Origin: an uncultured Thermodesulfobacterium sp.
GTDB taxonomy: Bacteria; Desulfobacterota; Thermodesulfobacteria; Thermodesulfobacteriales; Thermodesulfobacteriaceae
Direction: 5' to 3'
Assembly (NCBI GenBank): GCA_938091335.1
Contig: CALLJG010000002.1
Coordinates: 36,435 to 100,434, forward strand
Length of the DNA stretch: 64,000 nucleotides
This document shows positions 25,741-35,621 of this stretch, piece by piece. The position numbers and the translations under genes were made by a program. Every line of letters starts with the position of its first letter. Within the stretch, counting starts at the first letter, position 1. Under the pieces are notes generated by a model. It was not told where the DNA came from. It saw nothing but the letters and a program-made list of their open reading frames with translations, and ran no database searches.

Positions 25741-26677
25741 TTGGCTTGGTGATGCTATTATGGCAATACCTGTATACTATAATCTTTCCCAAAAAGAAAA
25801 AATTTATCTTTTTGGTTTTGAAGAAATCGTAAATTTATTCAAAAATTTTTCTAATGTGGAAGTCATCTATTACCAAAAAGAAAACTTTAAAAAGAATTTA
25901 GAAGTTTTAAGTTCTTTTAAAAATGAAATAGGACTCCTCCTTACCAATTCTTTTTCTTCAGCATGGTTATTTTTTAGAGCTTCCCTAAAAGAAAGATGGG
26001 GATATGCAAAGGATTTAAGAAGTTTCTTATTAACAAAAGCAGTAAAACCACCTAGTAGGAAATTACATCAAAGAGATTATTATTTATACCTTTTACAAAA
26101 ATTAGAACTTCCTAATGATTTTAAAGATCTCTTTTTACCTATTAATAATAAAATGCTTGAAAAAGCAAGATCCTTTTTAGGAAGTATTTATAACAAACCC
26201 TTTATAGTGATTGCACCTGGAGCAGCTTATGGACCAGCAAAAATGTGGCCTAAAGAATATTATAAAGATTTGGCAAAAATTTTAACAAAAAAAGGAATTA
26301 TAGTAATAATAGTAGGAAGCGCTAAAGAAAGAGAAATAGGTGATTTTATTAAAGAAAATATAAATAAAGTTTACAATTTTTGTGGTAAAACTGATCTTAT
26401 AACTGTTGCTGGAATTTTTTATTTTTCAAAAGCAGTAATATCAAATGATTCAGGACTTATGCATCTTGCTTCGGTTTTAAAAATTCCTCAAATAGCCATT
26501 TTTGGTTCAACAGATCCATTTTTTACTAGACCATTAAATCCTCAGGCTATAGTTCTTAAAAAAGAGCTGCCTTGTAGTCCATGTTTTAAAAGAACATGTA
26601 AATACAAACACTATAAATGCCTAAAATCTATCACTGTAAATGAAGTAATAGAAGTTTTAGAAAATTTAATATTTTAA
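25721..26677 (+). CDS. ADP-heptose:LPS heptosyltransferase-type glycosyltransferase
   Basis: A GT9-family glycosyltransferase, 318 residues. The N-terminus MVIRIPNWLGDAIMAIPVYY is the classic WaaF/WaaC opening. A sugar-nucleotide site appears in VIAPGAAYGPAKMWPKEYY and SNDSGLMHLASVLKIPQIAIFGSTDP (given partly). It would add heptose to lipid A core in the inner membrane. The rfaE1 gene at 30331-31329 makes a precursor of the ADP-heptose donor, so the two support each other. A C-terminal CSPC...CKYKHYKC cluster is present, as in some WaaF proteins. It overlaps truD by 20 bases and trpD by 4. Confidence 0.87.
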   Translation: MVIRIPNWLGDAIMAIPVYYNLSQKEKIYLFGFEEIVNLFKNFSNVEVIYYQKENFKKNLEVLSSFKNEIGLLLTNSFSSAWLFFRASLKERWGYAKDLRSFLLTKAVKPPSRKLHQRDYYLYLLQKLELPNDFKDLFLPINNKMLEKARSFLGSIYNKPFIVIAPGAAYGPAKMWPKEYYKDLAKILTKKGIIVIIVGSAKEREIGDFIKENINKVYNFCGKTDLITVAGIFYFSKAVISNDSGLMHLASVLKIPQIAIFGSTDPFFTRPLNPQAIVLKKELPCSPCFKRTCKYKHYKCLKSITVNEVIEVLENLIF

Positions 26678-27711
26678 ATTCTAAATCTTTTATAATATTC
26701 TTTTATCTTTTGCCATTTTTCCCAGACTTTTCCACTTTTTATAAGTTCTTTTGCTTTTTTAATTCCCCCCTTAAAATCTATGGCTTCTTCACAAAGATAT
26801 AAACTTGCACCAAAATTTAAAAGGAACATATCCATAATAGGACCTTCTAATTTGCCTTGTAAAATTTTTTCTAAAATTTCTTTACTTTGAGAGGGACTAG
26901 TAACTACTAATTCTTCTAAATTGGTACATCTTTCAAAACCAAAATTTTCAGGATCTATATAATAGGTAGTAATTTTTTCTTCTCTTAATTCAGAAATTTT
27001 GGTAGACCCAGTGATTGTTATCTCATCAAAACCTTCTTCTCCAAAAACAACCAATGCTCTTTTAATACCTATATTATCAATAACATAAGCTATTTTTTCA
27101 GTAAGAAGAAAGTCATATACTCCTATTAACTGATAATTAGCAAAGGCAGGATTTAAAAGAGGTCCAAGAGTATTAAAAATGGTCTTACCTAATTTTTTTC
27201 TTATATGGGCAACTTTTTTAAAAGCTGGGTGATAAAGAGGAGCAAATAAAAAGGAAAAACCTATTTCTTCTAAAGCTTGAGCAGAAGCTTCTGGAGAAAG
27301 TTCCAAAGGTATTCCGCAGATTTCAATTAAATCAGCACTACCACATTTACTTGAAATAGATCTATTACCATGCTTAGCTACATAAATCCCATCTAAAGCT
27401 GATAAAGCTATAGCTACTGCAGTGGAAAAATTAAAAGTATATTTTTGATCACCACCTGTTCCGCAAGTATCAACAATTTTAGCAGATGAGGAAAGACTGT
27501 GAGGAACTCTTGTCATAACTTCTCTATAAGCTTCTACAGCTCCAGTTATTTCTTGCCAAGTTTCACCTTTTTTTCTTAAAAGGTCCAAAAATTTTTCAGC
27601 TTCTTCTTCTGAAAATTCATCTACAGCTAATTTTTTAAAAATTTCATAAGCCTCTTCTTTTTTTAGATTTTGTCCTTGTTTTAGCTTTAAAATTCCATCT
27701 TTAATTTCCAT
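26674..27711 (-). CDS. trpD: Anthranilate phosphoribosyltransferase
   Basis: Joins anthranilate and phosphoribosyl pyrophosphate in tryptophan synthesis. The 345-residue protein has the phosphoribosyl-binding VDTCGTGGDQKYTFNFST, AKHGNRSISSKCGSADL and GPLLNPAFANYQLIGVYD; all three belong to the TrpD family. No other trp gene is nearby: it is the last gene of the recA-rfaE1-eno-pmbA-trpD operon. Related paralogues exist in some bacteria, but the substrate motifs look normal. Confidence 0.92.
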   Translation of the reverse strand: MEIKDGILKLKQGQNLKKEEAYEIFKKLAVDEFSEEEAEKFLDLLRKKGETWQEITGAVEAYREVMTRVPHSLSSSAKIVDTCGTGGDQKYTFNFSTAVAIALSALDGIYVAKHGNRSISSKCGSADLIEICGIPLELSPEASAQALEEIGFSFLFAPLYHPAFKKVAHIRKKLGKTIFNTLGPLLNPAFANYQLIGVYDFLLTEKIAYVIDNIGIKRALVVFGEEGFDEITITGSTKISELREEKITTYYIDPENFGFERCTNLEELVVTSPSQSKEILEKILQGKLEGPIMDMFLLNFGASLYLCEEAIDFKGGIKKAKELIKSGKVWEKWQKIKEYYKRFRI

Positions 27712-27718
27712 TTTTAAA

Positions 27719-29035
27719 TCATCCTCCTAAATCCGTTTTTTCCACAAGTAAACTTGGACAACCCATTGACCCATAAAAACTCAAATCTGAACCTATTTCT
27801 ACTACACCTTTAAATAAATCAAATAAATTCCCAGATAGGGCCATTTCACAAAAATAATTTACAGGTTCTCCTTCCTTATAATAAATACCCGAGATCCCTA
27901 AAGAAAAATCTCCAGAAATAGGATTAGCAGTATGTGCACCTAAAACTTCAATTACCTCAAAAACTTCATTTTCTAAATTTATTAATTCTTCCTTTTTCAA
28001 ATTACCTTTTTCAATATAAAAATTGGTAGAAGAGATCTTAGGAAAAGAAAAAAAATTAGGTCTCCTTGAATTTCCACTCTTAATTTCTGAAAATCCCATT
28101 TTTTCAGCCTCCTTTTTCCAATAAGTATCAAATAAAAACTCTTTCACTATCCCCTCTTTTATTAAAAATTTTATATTTTGAGGTTGTCCTTCATCATCAA
28201 AAGGTCTTCCCTCAGGAAGAAAAGGATTTAATCCATTATCTAATAAAGTTATTTTTTCACTAAAAAACTTTTTCTCCATTTTGTCTTTCAAATAGGACCT
28301 TCCTTTTAAAACCTCATCTCCTAAAAATGAAAATTCTAAAATTTTTAAAAATTCTACAGCTACAAAAGGAGGAAGTAAAACAGGAATTTTCATATTTTTC
28401 CCTTTTTTGGTCTTAGATAATGCTATTGCTTTTTGAGAGGAAAGTTTTACCCTTTTAACCATTTCTTCATAATTAAACTCTATACCTTCATACCATTCAT
28501 AAGAAATCCCTTCTTTATACCCATTTTTAGCAACTACAGAAACTATAAAATTACAAAAAGGCCTTTCCCACCTTAAATCTAAATCATTCCTTAAAAGAAT
28601 ATATTTAATCTTCCCATACGAAATTTTTATCTTTTCAATTTGTGAAATAGCAGGGTCAAAAATAAGAGCTTCTTTTTCTAATTCCTCCAATCTTTCAGAA
28701 AGGTCTTTTAAAGTTAGACTCAAAGGTTCTTTTGAAAGTAAAAAAGGATAATCTGAAGATTTTTGAGGAAAAATAGAGGGTACTCCAAATTCAGAAAGAA
28801 TCTGAGCTTTAGTGGAAATTTTTTTGATTTCAAATGGATCTAAAATAGTAGTATAAGAAAGACCAGCTTTTCCATTTTTATTTAAATATCTTACTGAAAC
28901 AGTTTGATTGAGGCTTCTTTTTTCTAAAAATTTTTTACCTTTTCTCTTTTCTACAGTTAAACCCTCTTTTATTTCTATCCATAATTCTAAAAAGGGATTT
29001 TTAACTAATTCTTTAAGTTTTTCTAAATGTTCCAT
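27719..29035 (-). CDS. pmbA: TldE/PmbA-family metalloprotease subunit
   Basis: A 438-residue member of the TldD/PmbA family. TldD and TldE form a complex that cleaves unfolded or modified peptides. The zinc motif HExxxH of TldD is absent, so this is the TldE (PmbA) partner, while GAHTANPISGDFSLGISGIYY and CEMALSGNLFDLF are the family's C-terminal signature. The tldD gene is not in the window. It lies 7 bases after eno and 7 before trpD on the minus strand. Confidence 0.88.
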   Translation of the reverse strand: MEHLEKLKELVKNPFLELWIEIKEGLTVEKRKGKKFLEKRSLNQTVSVRYLNKNGKAGLSYTTILDPFEIKKISTKAQILSEFGVPSIFPQKSSDYPFLLSKEPLSLTLKDLSERLEELEKEALIFDPAISQIEKIKISYGKIKYILLRNDLDLRWERPFCNFIVSVVAKNGYKEGISYEWYEGIEFNYEEMVKRVKLSSQKAIALSKTKKGKNMKIPVLLPPFVAVEFLKILEFSFLGDEVLKGRSYLKDKMEKKFFSEKITLLDNGLNPFLPEGRPFDDEGQPQNIKFLIKEGIVKEFLFDTYWKKEAEKMGFSEIKSGNSRRPNFFSFPKISSTNFYIEKGNLKKEELINLENEVFEVIEVLGAHTANPISGDFSLGISGIYYKEGEPVNYFCEMALSGNLFDLFKGVVEIGSDLSFYGSMGCPSLLVEKTDLGG

Positions 29036-29042
29036 AAAATCT

Positions 29043-30326
29043 TTAACATCTTTTTAAGAAACTCTTCCCAGCAAAAATAGCTGAAGAACCTAAAAACTCT
29101 TCTATTCTTAAAAGTTGATTAAATTTGGAAGTTCTTTCGCTTCTTGCTGGAGCTCCTGTTTTAATTTGACCAGTGTTTAAAGCTACACTAAGATCAGCAA
29201 TAAAAGTATCCTCTGTTTCCCCTGACCTGTGAGAAATTATACAATTCCAATTCAATCTATATGAAGACTCTACAGCCCAAATTGTCTCTGTAAGAGTTCC
29301 TATTTGGTTGAGTTTAATTAAAACTGCATTAGCAAGTTTTTCCTCTACTCCCCATTTTATTCTTTTTAAATTGGTTACAAAGATGTCATCTCCTACAATT
29401 TGAATTTTGTCACCTAAAACTTTAGTAATAAGCTTAAACCCTTCAGGATCATCTTCGGAAAAGGGATCCTCAATAGAAATAATTGGGTATTCTTTAACTA
29501 ATTTTTCGTAATATTCTAACATTTCCTCTCTATTTATTTTTTTACCAAGACCAGAAAGATGATAAATTCCATCACCCATATATAATTCAGATGCAGCTAT
29601 ATCAAGAGCAATAGCTATTTCTTCTCCGGGTTTATATCCTGTCTTTTCAATGGCTTTTACCAAAAGATCTAAAGCTTGTTCTGGAGATTTTATTTGAGGA
29701 GCAAAACCACCCTCATCTCCAATAGCAATTCCTAAGTTTCTTTCTTTTAAAATATTTTTTAAGGTATGATAAATTTCTACTCCCATTTTTAAAGCTAAAG
29801 AAAAGCTCTCAGCACCCCAAGGAACAATCATAAACTCCTGAAAATCAAGAGGATTATCTGCATGAACTCCCCCATTTATTATATTCATAAAAGGAACTGG
29901 CAAAATTCTTGCTCTTATTCCTCCAATATAAGCAAAAAGAGGCATTCCAAATTCCTCAGCAGTAGCTCTTGCACAAGCAAGAGAAACTCCTAAAATAGCA
30001 TTAGATCCAAGTTTAGATTTATTTTCAGTACCATCAAGTTCACAAAGTATTTGATCTATTTCCACCTGTTTAGAAGATTCAAAACCCTCAAGTTCAGGAG
30101 CAATAATCTCATTTATGTTGAAAACTGCTTTTTGAACACCTTTACCACCATATCTTTTCATATCTCCATCTCTTAATTCTAAAGCTTCATATTTACCTTT
30201 AGAAGCTCCAGATGGAACAGAAGCTCTCCCATAAAAACCACTTTCTAACCCCACTTCTACTTCAATAGTAGGATTACCTCTTGAATCAAGTATTTCTCGA
30301 GCTTTTATATGGGAGATTTTACCCAT
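29043..30326 (-). CDS. eno: Enolase
   Basis: Interconverts 2-phosphoglycerate and phosphoenolpyruvate. The 427-residue length is standard. Signatures are [16 protein letters not shown] at the N-terminus, [18 protein letters not shown], the metal ligands in [20 protein letters not shown] and GDDIFVTN, and the C-terminal [14 protein letters not shown] with [15 protein letters not shown]. It lies in the recA operon and completes the lower glycolysis set with pgk, tpiA and ppsA. Confidence 0.98.
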   Translation of the reverse strand: MGKISHIKAREILDSRGNPTIEVEVGLESGFYGRASVPSGASKGKYEALELRDGDMKRYGGKGVQKAVFNINEIIAPELEGFESSKQVEIDQILCELDGTENKSKLGSNAILGVSLACARATAEEFGMPLFAYIGGIRARILPVPFMNIINGGVHADNPLDFQEFMIVPWGAESFSLALKMGVEIYHTLKNILKERNLGIAIGDEGGFAPQIKSPEQALDLLVKAIEKTGYKPGEEIAIALDIAASELYMGDGIYHLSGLGKKINREEMLEYYEKLVKEYPIISIEDPFSEDDPEGFKLITKVLGDKIQIVGDDIFVTNLKRIKWGVEEKLANAVLIKLNQIGTLTETIWAVESSYRLNWNCIISHRSGETEDTFIADLSVALNTGQIKTGAPARSERTSKFNQLLRIEEFLGSSAIFAGKSFLKRC

Positions 30327-30330
30327 ATTT

Positions 30331-31329
30331 TTACTCCTTTGAAAAATTTTCTTTAATGAAATTTTTTATTTCCTCCCAATATACAGGCTGAGTTCCTATC
30401 TTTCCTACTACTATTCCTGCAGCAATATTTGTCAATTTTATCACATCCTTTAAAGATAATCCTATTCCATAAAATGTAGCTAACCCTGCCATTGCAGTAT
30501 CTCCAGCACCTGATACATCATAAACTTCTTTAGCCTGAGAAGTAACATGAAAACTTCCTTCATCGGGATGATAAAGAAACATACCATCTTTACCCAAAGT
30601 AATTACTAAAAAATCTAAGTTATATTTCTTTACCAAAAAAGAACAACTTTCTTCAAGGTTTTCTATTGATAAATTCTCCTTAAAAGCTGTTTCTTTAAAT
30701 TCCTTCCAATTTGGAGTTATAGAAGTTGCTCCTTCATATTTTTTCCATTCAGCACTTTTGGGATCTACCATCAAAAATTTTCCTTTTCTCCTTGCTTCTC
30801 CTATTAACCAGGCACAAAAACTTTCAGACAAAAACATACCTTTAGCATAATCTGAAATGATTACTCCATCAACTTCATCTAAAAGACTTTCATATATTTC
30901 CTCAAATTCTTTTCTCAATTCTTTATTTATGGATCTCCTTTCTTCTTTGTCAATTCTAAGTAATTGCTGTGATTGAGCTATTATTCTAGTTTTGAGAGTA
31001 GTAGGGCGAGTTTTATCCACTAAAATACCTTTGATTCCGATTTTCTCTTTTTTTGCAAGCTCTTTTAAAATCTTCCCGTGCTCATCATCTCCTACGATCC
31101 CCATCAATTCTACTTGAACATTTAGACCTCTTAGATTAGCTGCTACATTAGCTGCTCCTCCAAGTCTAAAATATATTTTTTTAAGATCAAAAACAGGTAC
31201 AGGGGCTTCAGGTGAAATACGATTTACTTCTCCCACAAAATATCTATCTAAAATACAATCTCCTATTACTAGGATTTTCAAATTTTTTAGTTTTTCTTCA
31301 AGTTGGGAAAGTTTAGAAAAATTTATCAT
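30331..31329 (-). CDS. rfaE1: D-glycero-beta-D-manno-heptose-7-phosphate kinase
   Basis: PfkB/ribokinase-family sugar kinase; it phosphorylates heptose 7-phosphate at C1 on the way to ADP-heptose for lipopolysaccharide core. 332 residues with [23 protein letters not shown] near the start (the HldE N-domain signature, here in part), GAANVAANL, and the C-terminal anion hole [15 protein letters not shown]. Only the kinase half is present; HldE of enterobacteria has a second nucleotidyltransferase domain, which must be a separate gene here. It overlaps recA by 4 bases. Confidence 0.92.
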   Translation of the reverse strand: MINFSKLSQLEEKLKNLKILVIGDCILDRYFVGEVNRISPEAPVPVFDLKKIYFRLGGAANVAANLRGLNVQVELMGIVGDDEHGKILKELAKKEKIGIKGILVDKTRPTTLKTRIIAQSQQLLRIDKEERRSINKELRKEFEEIYESLLDEVDGVIISDYAKGMFLSESFCAWLIGEARRKGKFLMVDPKSAEWKKYEGATSITPNWKEFKETAFKENLSIENLEESCSFLVKKYNLDFLVITLGKDGMFLYHPDEGSFHVTSQAKEVYDVSGAGDTAMAGLATFYGIGLSLKDVIKLTNIAAGIVVGKIGTQPVYWEEIKNFIKENFSKE

Positions 31330-32429
31330 TTTGAAGATTGTAATAATTTATCTGAGGCTTTAGCTTTCTTTTCAGTAAGAATTTCTTCTGAGGAAATTTC
31401 ATAAATAGGAAGCCCTAACAATTCTCTTATTTTTCTTTCTATTTCTAAAGCTAATTCTTTTCTTTCTTTTAAAAGTTTTCTCACACTTTCTCTTCCTTGA
31501 CCCAATCTTTCTTCTTTTCCATCAGCCTTATAAGTATACCAAGCCCCACTCCTTTCAATTAATCCCATAGTTATACCAAGATCAATAATTTCAGCTTCTC
31601 TAGAAATCCCCTCACCAAAATATAAATCAAATTCTACTTCTTTAAATGGAGGAGCAAGTTTATTTTTTACAATTTTTACTTTTACTCTATTACCTATTGA
31701 TTCCCCCCCTTCTTTTATAGTAGGCAATTTTTTGATTTCTATTCTAAGGGTAGCAAAAAATTTTAAGGCCATTCCACCTGGGGTGGTTTGAGGAGGACCT
31801 CCAAAGGTGCCTATATTTAATTTCATCCTGGTTTGATTAATGAAAACCACTGCAGTATTACTCTTTGAAATAGCAGCAATAAGCTTTCTCATAGCTTTAG
31901 ACATAAGACGGGCTTGTAACCCTACTTGTTGTTCTTCCATCTCTCCCTCTAATTCTGCTTTAGGCACAAGAGCTGCTACTGAGTCAATTACTATTATGTC
32001 TACTCCTCCACTTCTTGCCAGAAGCTCTGCAATTTCTAAAGCCTGTTCCCCTGTATCTGGTTGAGAAATTAATAAATCCTCTATTTTCACACCCAGGTTA
32101 CGAGCATAATTGACATCCAAAGCATGTTCAGCATCTATAAAGGCAGCAATACCACCTATTTTTTGTGCTTCAGCAATCATATGAAGAGCTAAGGTAGTTT
32201 TTCCTGAAGCTTCTTCTCCATAAATTTCAGTGATTCTACCCCTTGGTATTCCACCGATACCAGTAGCAATATCAAGACTTAAAGACCCAGTAGGAATAAC
32301 ACTTATTTCTATTCTTTTTCCACTTTCCCCTAGACGCATTATAGTACCTTTACCAAATTGTTTTTCAATTTGAGAAATTGCTGCTTCTACCGCTTTCTTT
32401 TTATCAAAACCTTTTTCTATAAATTCCAT
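31326..32429 (-). CDS. recA: Recombinase RecA
   Basis: ATP-dependent strand-exchange protein and SOS co-protease, 367 residues. Walker A is GEEASGKTT (a variant of GPESSGKTT), Walker B is [12 protein letters not shown], and the L2 loop region is [20 protein letters not shown] with the [10 protein letters not shown] preceding it. It carries no intein. It is the first gene of its operon, with a near-consensus promoter (32465-32492) and an AAGGAGGT ribosome site. I saw no LexA-like palindrome in the leader. Confidence 0.98.
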   Translation of the reverse strand: MEFIEKGFDKKKAVEAAISQIEKQFGKGTIMRLGESGKRIEISVIPTGSLSLDIATGIGGIPRGRITEIYGEEASGKTTLALHMIAEAQKIGGIAAFIDAEHALDVNYARNLGVKIEDLLISQPDTGEQALEIAELLARSGGVDIIVIDSVAALVPKAELEGEMEEQQVGLQARLMSKAMRKLIAAISKSNTAVVFINQTRMKLNIGTFGGPPQTTPGGMALKFFATLRIEIKKLPTIKEGGESIGNRVKVKIVKNKLAPPFKEVEFDLYFGEGISREAEIIDLGITMGLIERSGAWYTYKADGKEERLGQGRESVRKLLKERKELALEIERKIRELLGLPIYEISSEEILTEKKAKASDKLLQSSK

Positions 32430-32464
32430 AAACCTTTTACCTCCTTATCAGTTTTTAAAATCAT

Positions 32465-32492
32465 ATTATAAAAATGGTTTCAAAAATATCAA
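32465..32492 (-). promoter_or_regulatory. Near-consensus promoter of the recA operon
   Basis: On the minus strand TTGATA (32492-32487), a 16-base spacer, then TATAAT (32470-32465). Transcription would begin near 32458, about 29 bases before the recA ATG. The rlmE gene is divergent on the other side of the same 115-base gap. Confidence 0.75.
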
Positions 32493-32544
32493 ATATTTTA
32501 TAAAAATTTTTGCTAGATTAAAAAATATAAAGTATATTAAGAAT

Positions 32545-33141
32545 ATGAATAAAAATCCTTGGCTTGATAAATGGTCTAAAAAAGCAAAAGAAAAAGGCTA
32601 TCCTGCTCGTTCTATTTTCAAATTAGAAGAAATCCAAAACAAATACCAAATTTTTAGAAAAGGAGACATAGTTCTAGATTTAGGATGTTCCCCGGGATCT
32701 TGGTCTAAATATGTTTTAAAATTAATAGGAAAGGAAGGTAAAGTTATAGGAATAGATCTGGTGTTACCTAAAATCTCTTATCCAAATTTTCATTTTATTC
32801 AAAAGGATGTTTTTGAGATAACAAAAAAAGATTTCGAAAATCTCGGAATAGAAAAATTTGATATAATTTTAAGTGATATGGCACCCAAAACCACAGGAAC
32901 CAAATTTGTAGATCATATGCAATCAATTAAATTAGTAGAAAGAGCTTTAGAATTAGTTATTAGTTATTTAAAAAAAGAAGGAACTTTTATAGCTAAAATA
33001 TTTGAAGGAGAAAAACTACCCCTTTTAAAAAAAGAAATTGAAAAACATTTCAGAAGTGTTAAACTCTTTAAACCAAAGAGCTCAAGAAAAGAAAGTAGAG
33101 AAATTTTTATAATTGCTCAAGGCTTTAAACCAAGGGTATGA
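32545..33141 (+). CDS. rlmE: 23S rRNA (uridine-2'-O-)-methyltransferase RlmE
   Basis: FtsJ-family SAM-dependent methyltransferase that modifies U2552 of 23S rRNA in E. coli. The 198-residue protein opens WLDKWSKKAKEKGYPARSIFKL, with the catalytic lysine of the K-D-K-E tetrad, then VLDLGCSPGSWSKYVL for SAM binding, ILSDMAPKTTG with the catalytic aspartate, and KIFEGE. It is divergent from recA. The sbcD remnant starts 7 bases after its stop. Confidence 0.95.
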   Translation: MNKNPWLDKWSKKAKEKGYPARSIFKLEEIQNKYQIFRKGDIVLDLGCSPGSWSKYVLKLIGKEGKVIGIDLVLPKISYPNFHFIQKDVFEITKKDFENLGIEKFDIILSDMAPKTTGTKFVDHMQSIKLVERALELVISYLKKEGTFIAKIFEGEKLPLLKKEIEKHFRSVKLFKPKSSRKESREIFIIAQGFKPRV

Positions 33142-33148
33142 GGTAATT

Positions 33149-33217
33149 TTGAAAATTCTTCATACTTCAGACTGGAATCTGGGAAAAAAATATTTTTGGT
33201 ATTTTAAGACTTTTTAA
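33149..33217 (+). pseudogene. sbcD: N-terminal stub of exonuclease subunit SbcD
   Basis: A TTG start after GAGGTAAT opens a 22-codon frame: M-KILHTSDWNLGKKY then FWYFKTF and a stop at 33215-33217. The first part matches the SbcD start MRILHTSDWHLGK, the phosphoesterase block of the Mre11-like nuclease, with the metal-binding histidine of DWHLG changed to asparagine. About 380 codons of a normal sbcD are missing. It lies between rlmE and dapB. Because it is so short, the match alone is modest, but the sbcC remnant at 15068-15445 makes it much more convincing. Confidence 0.7.
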
Positions 33218-33262
33218 AGAAACTTACTAAATATAGATTGAAAATGTAAAAGGGGGTAAATT

Positions 33263-34075
33263 ATGGCAATAAAAGCTATAGTAGCAGGAGCAGCTGGAAG
33301 AATGGGTAGAACCATTATTAACTTAATTTTTCAAAATCCTGGAATAGATTTAGTAGGTGCTTTTGAACATCCGGAAAATATTGCAGTAGGTAAAGATGTT
33401 GGAGAAATAGTAGGACTTCCTAAAACTGGAATTATAGTTGAAAATTCCTTAGAAAAGGTGATAGAAAAAGGTGATGTAATTATTGATTTTACCTTTCATA
33501 AAGCTTCATTAGAACATGCCAGAATTAACTCTAAATATAAAAAAGCTATGGTAATTGGAACTACAGGTTTTAGTAAAGATGAATTGTCAGAAATTTATGA
33601 AATTGCTAAAAAAAACTTTCCTCTTGTTCAGGATTATAACATGAGTATGGGAGCAAACTTATTAGTGAAACTGGTTGAATTAACTGCAAAAGTTCTTGGC
33701 GAAGGATATGATATAGAGATAATTGAAGCTCATCATAGAATGAAAAAAGATGCTCCTAGTGGAACAGCTCTTAAATTAGCAAATGCAATAGCTCAAGTTC
33801 TTGGGAGGTCAGAGAAAAATTTCAGATTTTGTAGAGAAGGATTAATAGGAGAAAGATCTCCACAAGAGATAGGAATTCAAAGTATAAGAGGAGGAGATAT
33901 AGTGGGAGAACATACTGTAATTTTTGCAGGAATTGGAGAGAGAATAGAATTAATTCATAAAGCCAGTTCAAGAGAAACTTTTGCAAGAGGAGCTATTAAA
34001 GCAGCTTTATGGGTTGTAGGAAAGCCATCAGGGGTTTATAATATTCAAGATGTGTTAGGTTTGAAAACTTTATAA
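33263..34075 (+). CDS. dapB: 4-hydroxy-tetrahydrodipicolinate reductase
   Basis: NAD(P)H-dependent reductase in the lysine/diaminopimelate pathway that supplies peptidoglycan. The 270 residues show the nucleotide loop IVAGAAGRMGRTI and the substrate region IEAHHRMKKDAPSGTALKL, with GATG-type IGTTGFSKDE and the C-terminal domain SIRGGDIVGEHTV. AAGGGGGT precedes the ATG. It begins a six-gene plus-strand operon that runs to argD, with gaps of 2-8 bases or small overlaps. Confidence 0.97.
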   Translation: MAIKAIVAGAAGRMGRTIINLIFQNPGIDLVGAFEHPENIAVGKDVGEIVGLPKTGIIVENSLEKVIEKGDVIIDFTFHKASLEHARINSKYKKAMVIGTTGFSKDELSEIYEIAKKNFPLVQDYNMSMGANLLVKLVELTAKVLGEGYDIEIIEAHHRMKKDAPSGTALKLANAIAQVLGRSEKNFRFCREGLIGERSPQEIGIQSIRGGDIVGEHTVIFAGIGERIELIHKASSRETFARGAIKAALWVVGKPSGVYNIQDVLGLKTL

Positions 34076-34080
34076 AGTTT

Positions 34081-34872
34081 ATGGAAGAAAAAACTTGCTC
34101 AATAAATAAGGATTGGGGAAGAGGAGAAACCAAAGTACATTTTAGCTTGAAAGATATAAGATTTATCTTAGCAGTAGGAAGTGGAAAAGGAGGAGTAGGA
34201 AAAACTACTATTTCCATAATAATAGCTTTAGCTTTAAAAAAAGCTGGTTATTCTGTAGGTATATTTGATCTTGATTTCTATGGACCTAATATAAGCTTAT
34301 TATTAGGATTAGAAAATAAAACACCTGTAATAGAGTTTGATAAAATCAAACCAGTCTTAAGTCAAGAAAATATTAAGGTAATGAGTCTTGCTTTAATGAT
34401 TTCAGAAAGGGAACCTATTTTTATGAGAGGAATTATGGCTTCCAAATTACTTCAAGAATTTCTTCAAAAAATTGAATGGGGACCCTTAGATTTTTTAATT
34501 CTTGACCTCCCACCAGGTACAGGTGATATTTTTCTTACTGTAATAGATTTAATTCCTTTAACTGGATTTATATTAGTTACCACACCTCACAAACTTGCTA
34601 TCTCAGATGCCAAAAGAACAATTTCTATTTTAAAAGAAAATAATGTTCCCTTATTGGGAATAGTAAAAAATATGTTTGATTTTTTTGAAAATGAAGATTA
34701 TTTTCAAAAATTTTTAAATTCCCAAAATATAAATTTACTTTTTGAAATTCCTGTATTTAAGGAATTTGCTTATATGGAAAATCTATCAATAGTATTTAAT
34801 TCATCAAAAAACCAAAAACTTTTAGATGAGATTAGTAATAAATTACTAGATAAGGTATTTAGAGTACATTAA
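34081..34872 (+). CDS. Mrp/NBP35-type P-loop ATPase lacking the bridging cysteines
   Basis: A 263-residue ATPase of the Mrp/ParA superfamily. It has the deviant Walker A SGKGGVGKTTISI, the FDLDFYGPNISLLLGL block typical of Mrp, and the Walker B region FLILDLPPGTGD. Mrp proteins load iron-sulfur clusters, using a CxxC after the IVENM region to hold a shared cluster at the dimer interface. Here that region reads GIVKNMFDFFENEDYF with no cysteine, and C6 is the only cysteine in the protein. A cluster-scaffold role is therefore doubtful. It is followed after 2 bases by a DUF364 gene, suggesting a paired function. Confidence 0.85.
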   Translation: MEEKTCSINKDWGRGETKVHFSLKDIRFILAVGSGKGGVGKTTISIIIALALKKAGYSVGIFDLDFYGPNISLLLGLENKTPVIEFDKIKPVLSQENIKVMSLALMISEREPIFMRGIMASKLLQEFLQKIEWGPLDFLILDLPPGTGDIFLTVIDLIPLTGFILVTTPHKLAISDAKRTISILKENNVPLLGIVKNMFDFFENEDYFQKFLNSQNINLLFEIPVFKEFAYMENLSIVFNSSKNQKLLDEISNKLLDKVFRVH

Positions 34873-34874
34873 AA

Positions 34875-35621
34875 ATGAATATCTATCAAAAGCTGGTTGA
34901 AAATTGTCTTTCCTTAGCAAGGGCTAAAAAAACTAAACGTGTTTGTATAGGAATTAATTATACTGTAGTTGAAATTGAAAAAGAAGGAGTAGGAATTGCT
35001 CATACTATTTTACCAGAAAGAAATTTTTATGAAAATTTAGAAACAGAAGTAAACTTATGGAAATCTTCAGCAGATTTATTAATAAAAGGTTATTTATCTA
35101 ATAATCCTTTTGAAATATCTGTAGGTCTTGCCACTATAAATGCAATTTTAAATAATAAAAAGAATTTTTTATCTAATACTTTAAAAGGAGAGATAATTTC
35201 TTACCTTAATTTAAGTGATAAAGATGAAGTATTAATGATTGGATACTTTGAATCTATTTATAACCAACTCAAAGGAAAGGTTAAAAAAATCTGGGTAATA
35301 GAAAAGCCCTGGAAAAATTCCAATCTCAATATTTTGGAAATAATTCATAAAATAAAATTAGCTATTATCACCTCCTTTACTTTATTAAATAAAACTTTGG
35401 AAGATTTTCTCGAACTTACAAAAGAAATTCCTCATATTTTACTTATGGGCCCAAGCACTCCTCTTATTCCAGAAATATTTAAGAATACACCTATTACTTG
35501 GCTTTGCGGAAATATAGTAAAAGATTCGGAATTGCTTTTTAGAGAAATATGTGAAGGAAAAGGAATAAAAAGTTTTTTAAAGTCTGGAGCATTAGAAAGA
35601 ATAAATTTGAAAATAAAATGA
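34875..35621 (+). CDS. DUF4213/DUF364 (putative heavy-metal chelatase-like) protein
   Basis: A 248-residue protein with an N-terminal DUF4213-like helical/strand part (VCIGINYTVVEI, NPFEISVGLATINAIL) and a C-terminal DUF364 part (EVLMIGYFESIYNQLKGK, then LLMGPSTPLIPEIFKNTPITWLCGNIVKD). DUF364 proteins are annotated as possible heavy-metal chelation proteins because of structural likeness to a siderophore-cluster enzyme; the true substrate is not known. It lies 2 bases after the Mrp-type ATPase and overlaps the small membrane protein gene by 4 bases. Confidence 0.85.
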   Translation: MNIYQKLVENCLSLARAKKTKRVCIGINYTVVEIEKEGVGIAHTILPERNFYENLETEVNLWKSSADLLIKGYLSNNPFEISVGLATINAILNNKKNFLSNTLKGEIISYLNLSDKDEVLMIGYFESIYNQLKGKVKKIWVIEKPWKNSNLNILEIIHKIKLAIITSFTLLNKTLEDFLELTKEIPHILLMGPSTPLIPEIFKNTPITWLCGNIVKDSELLFREICEGKGIKSFLKSGALERINLKIK

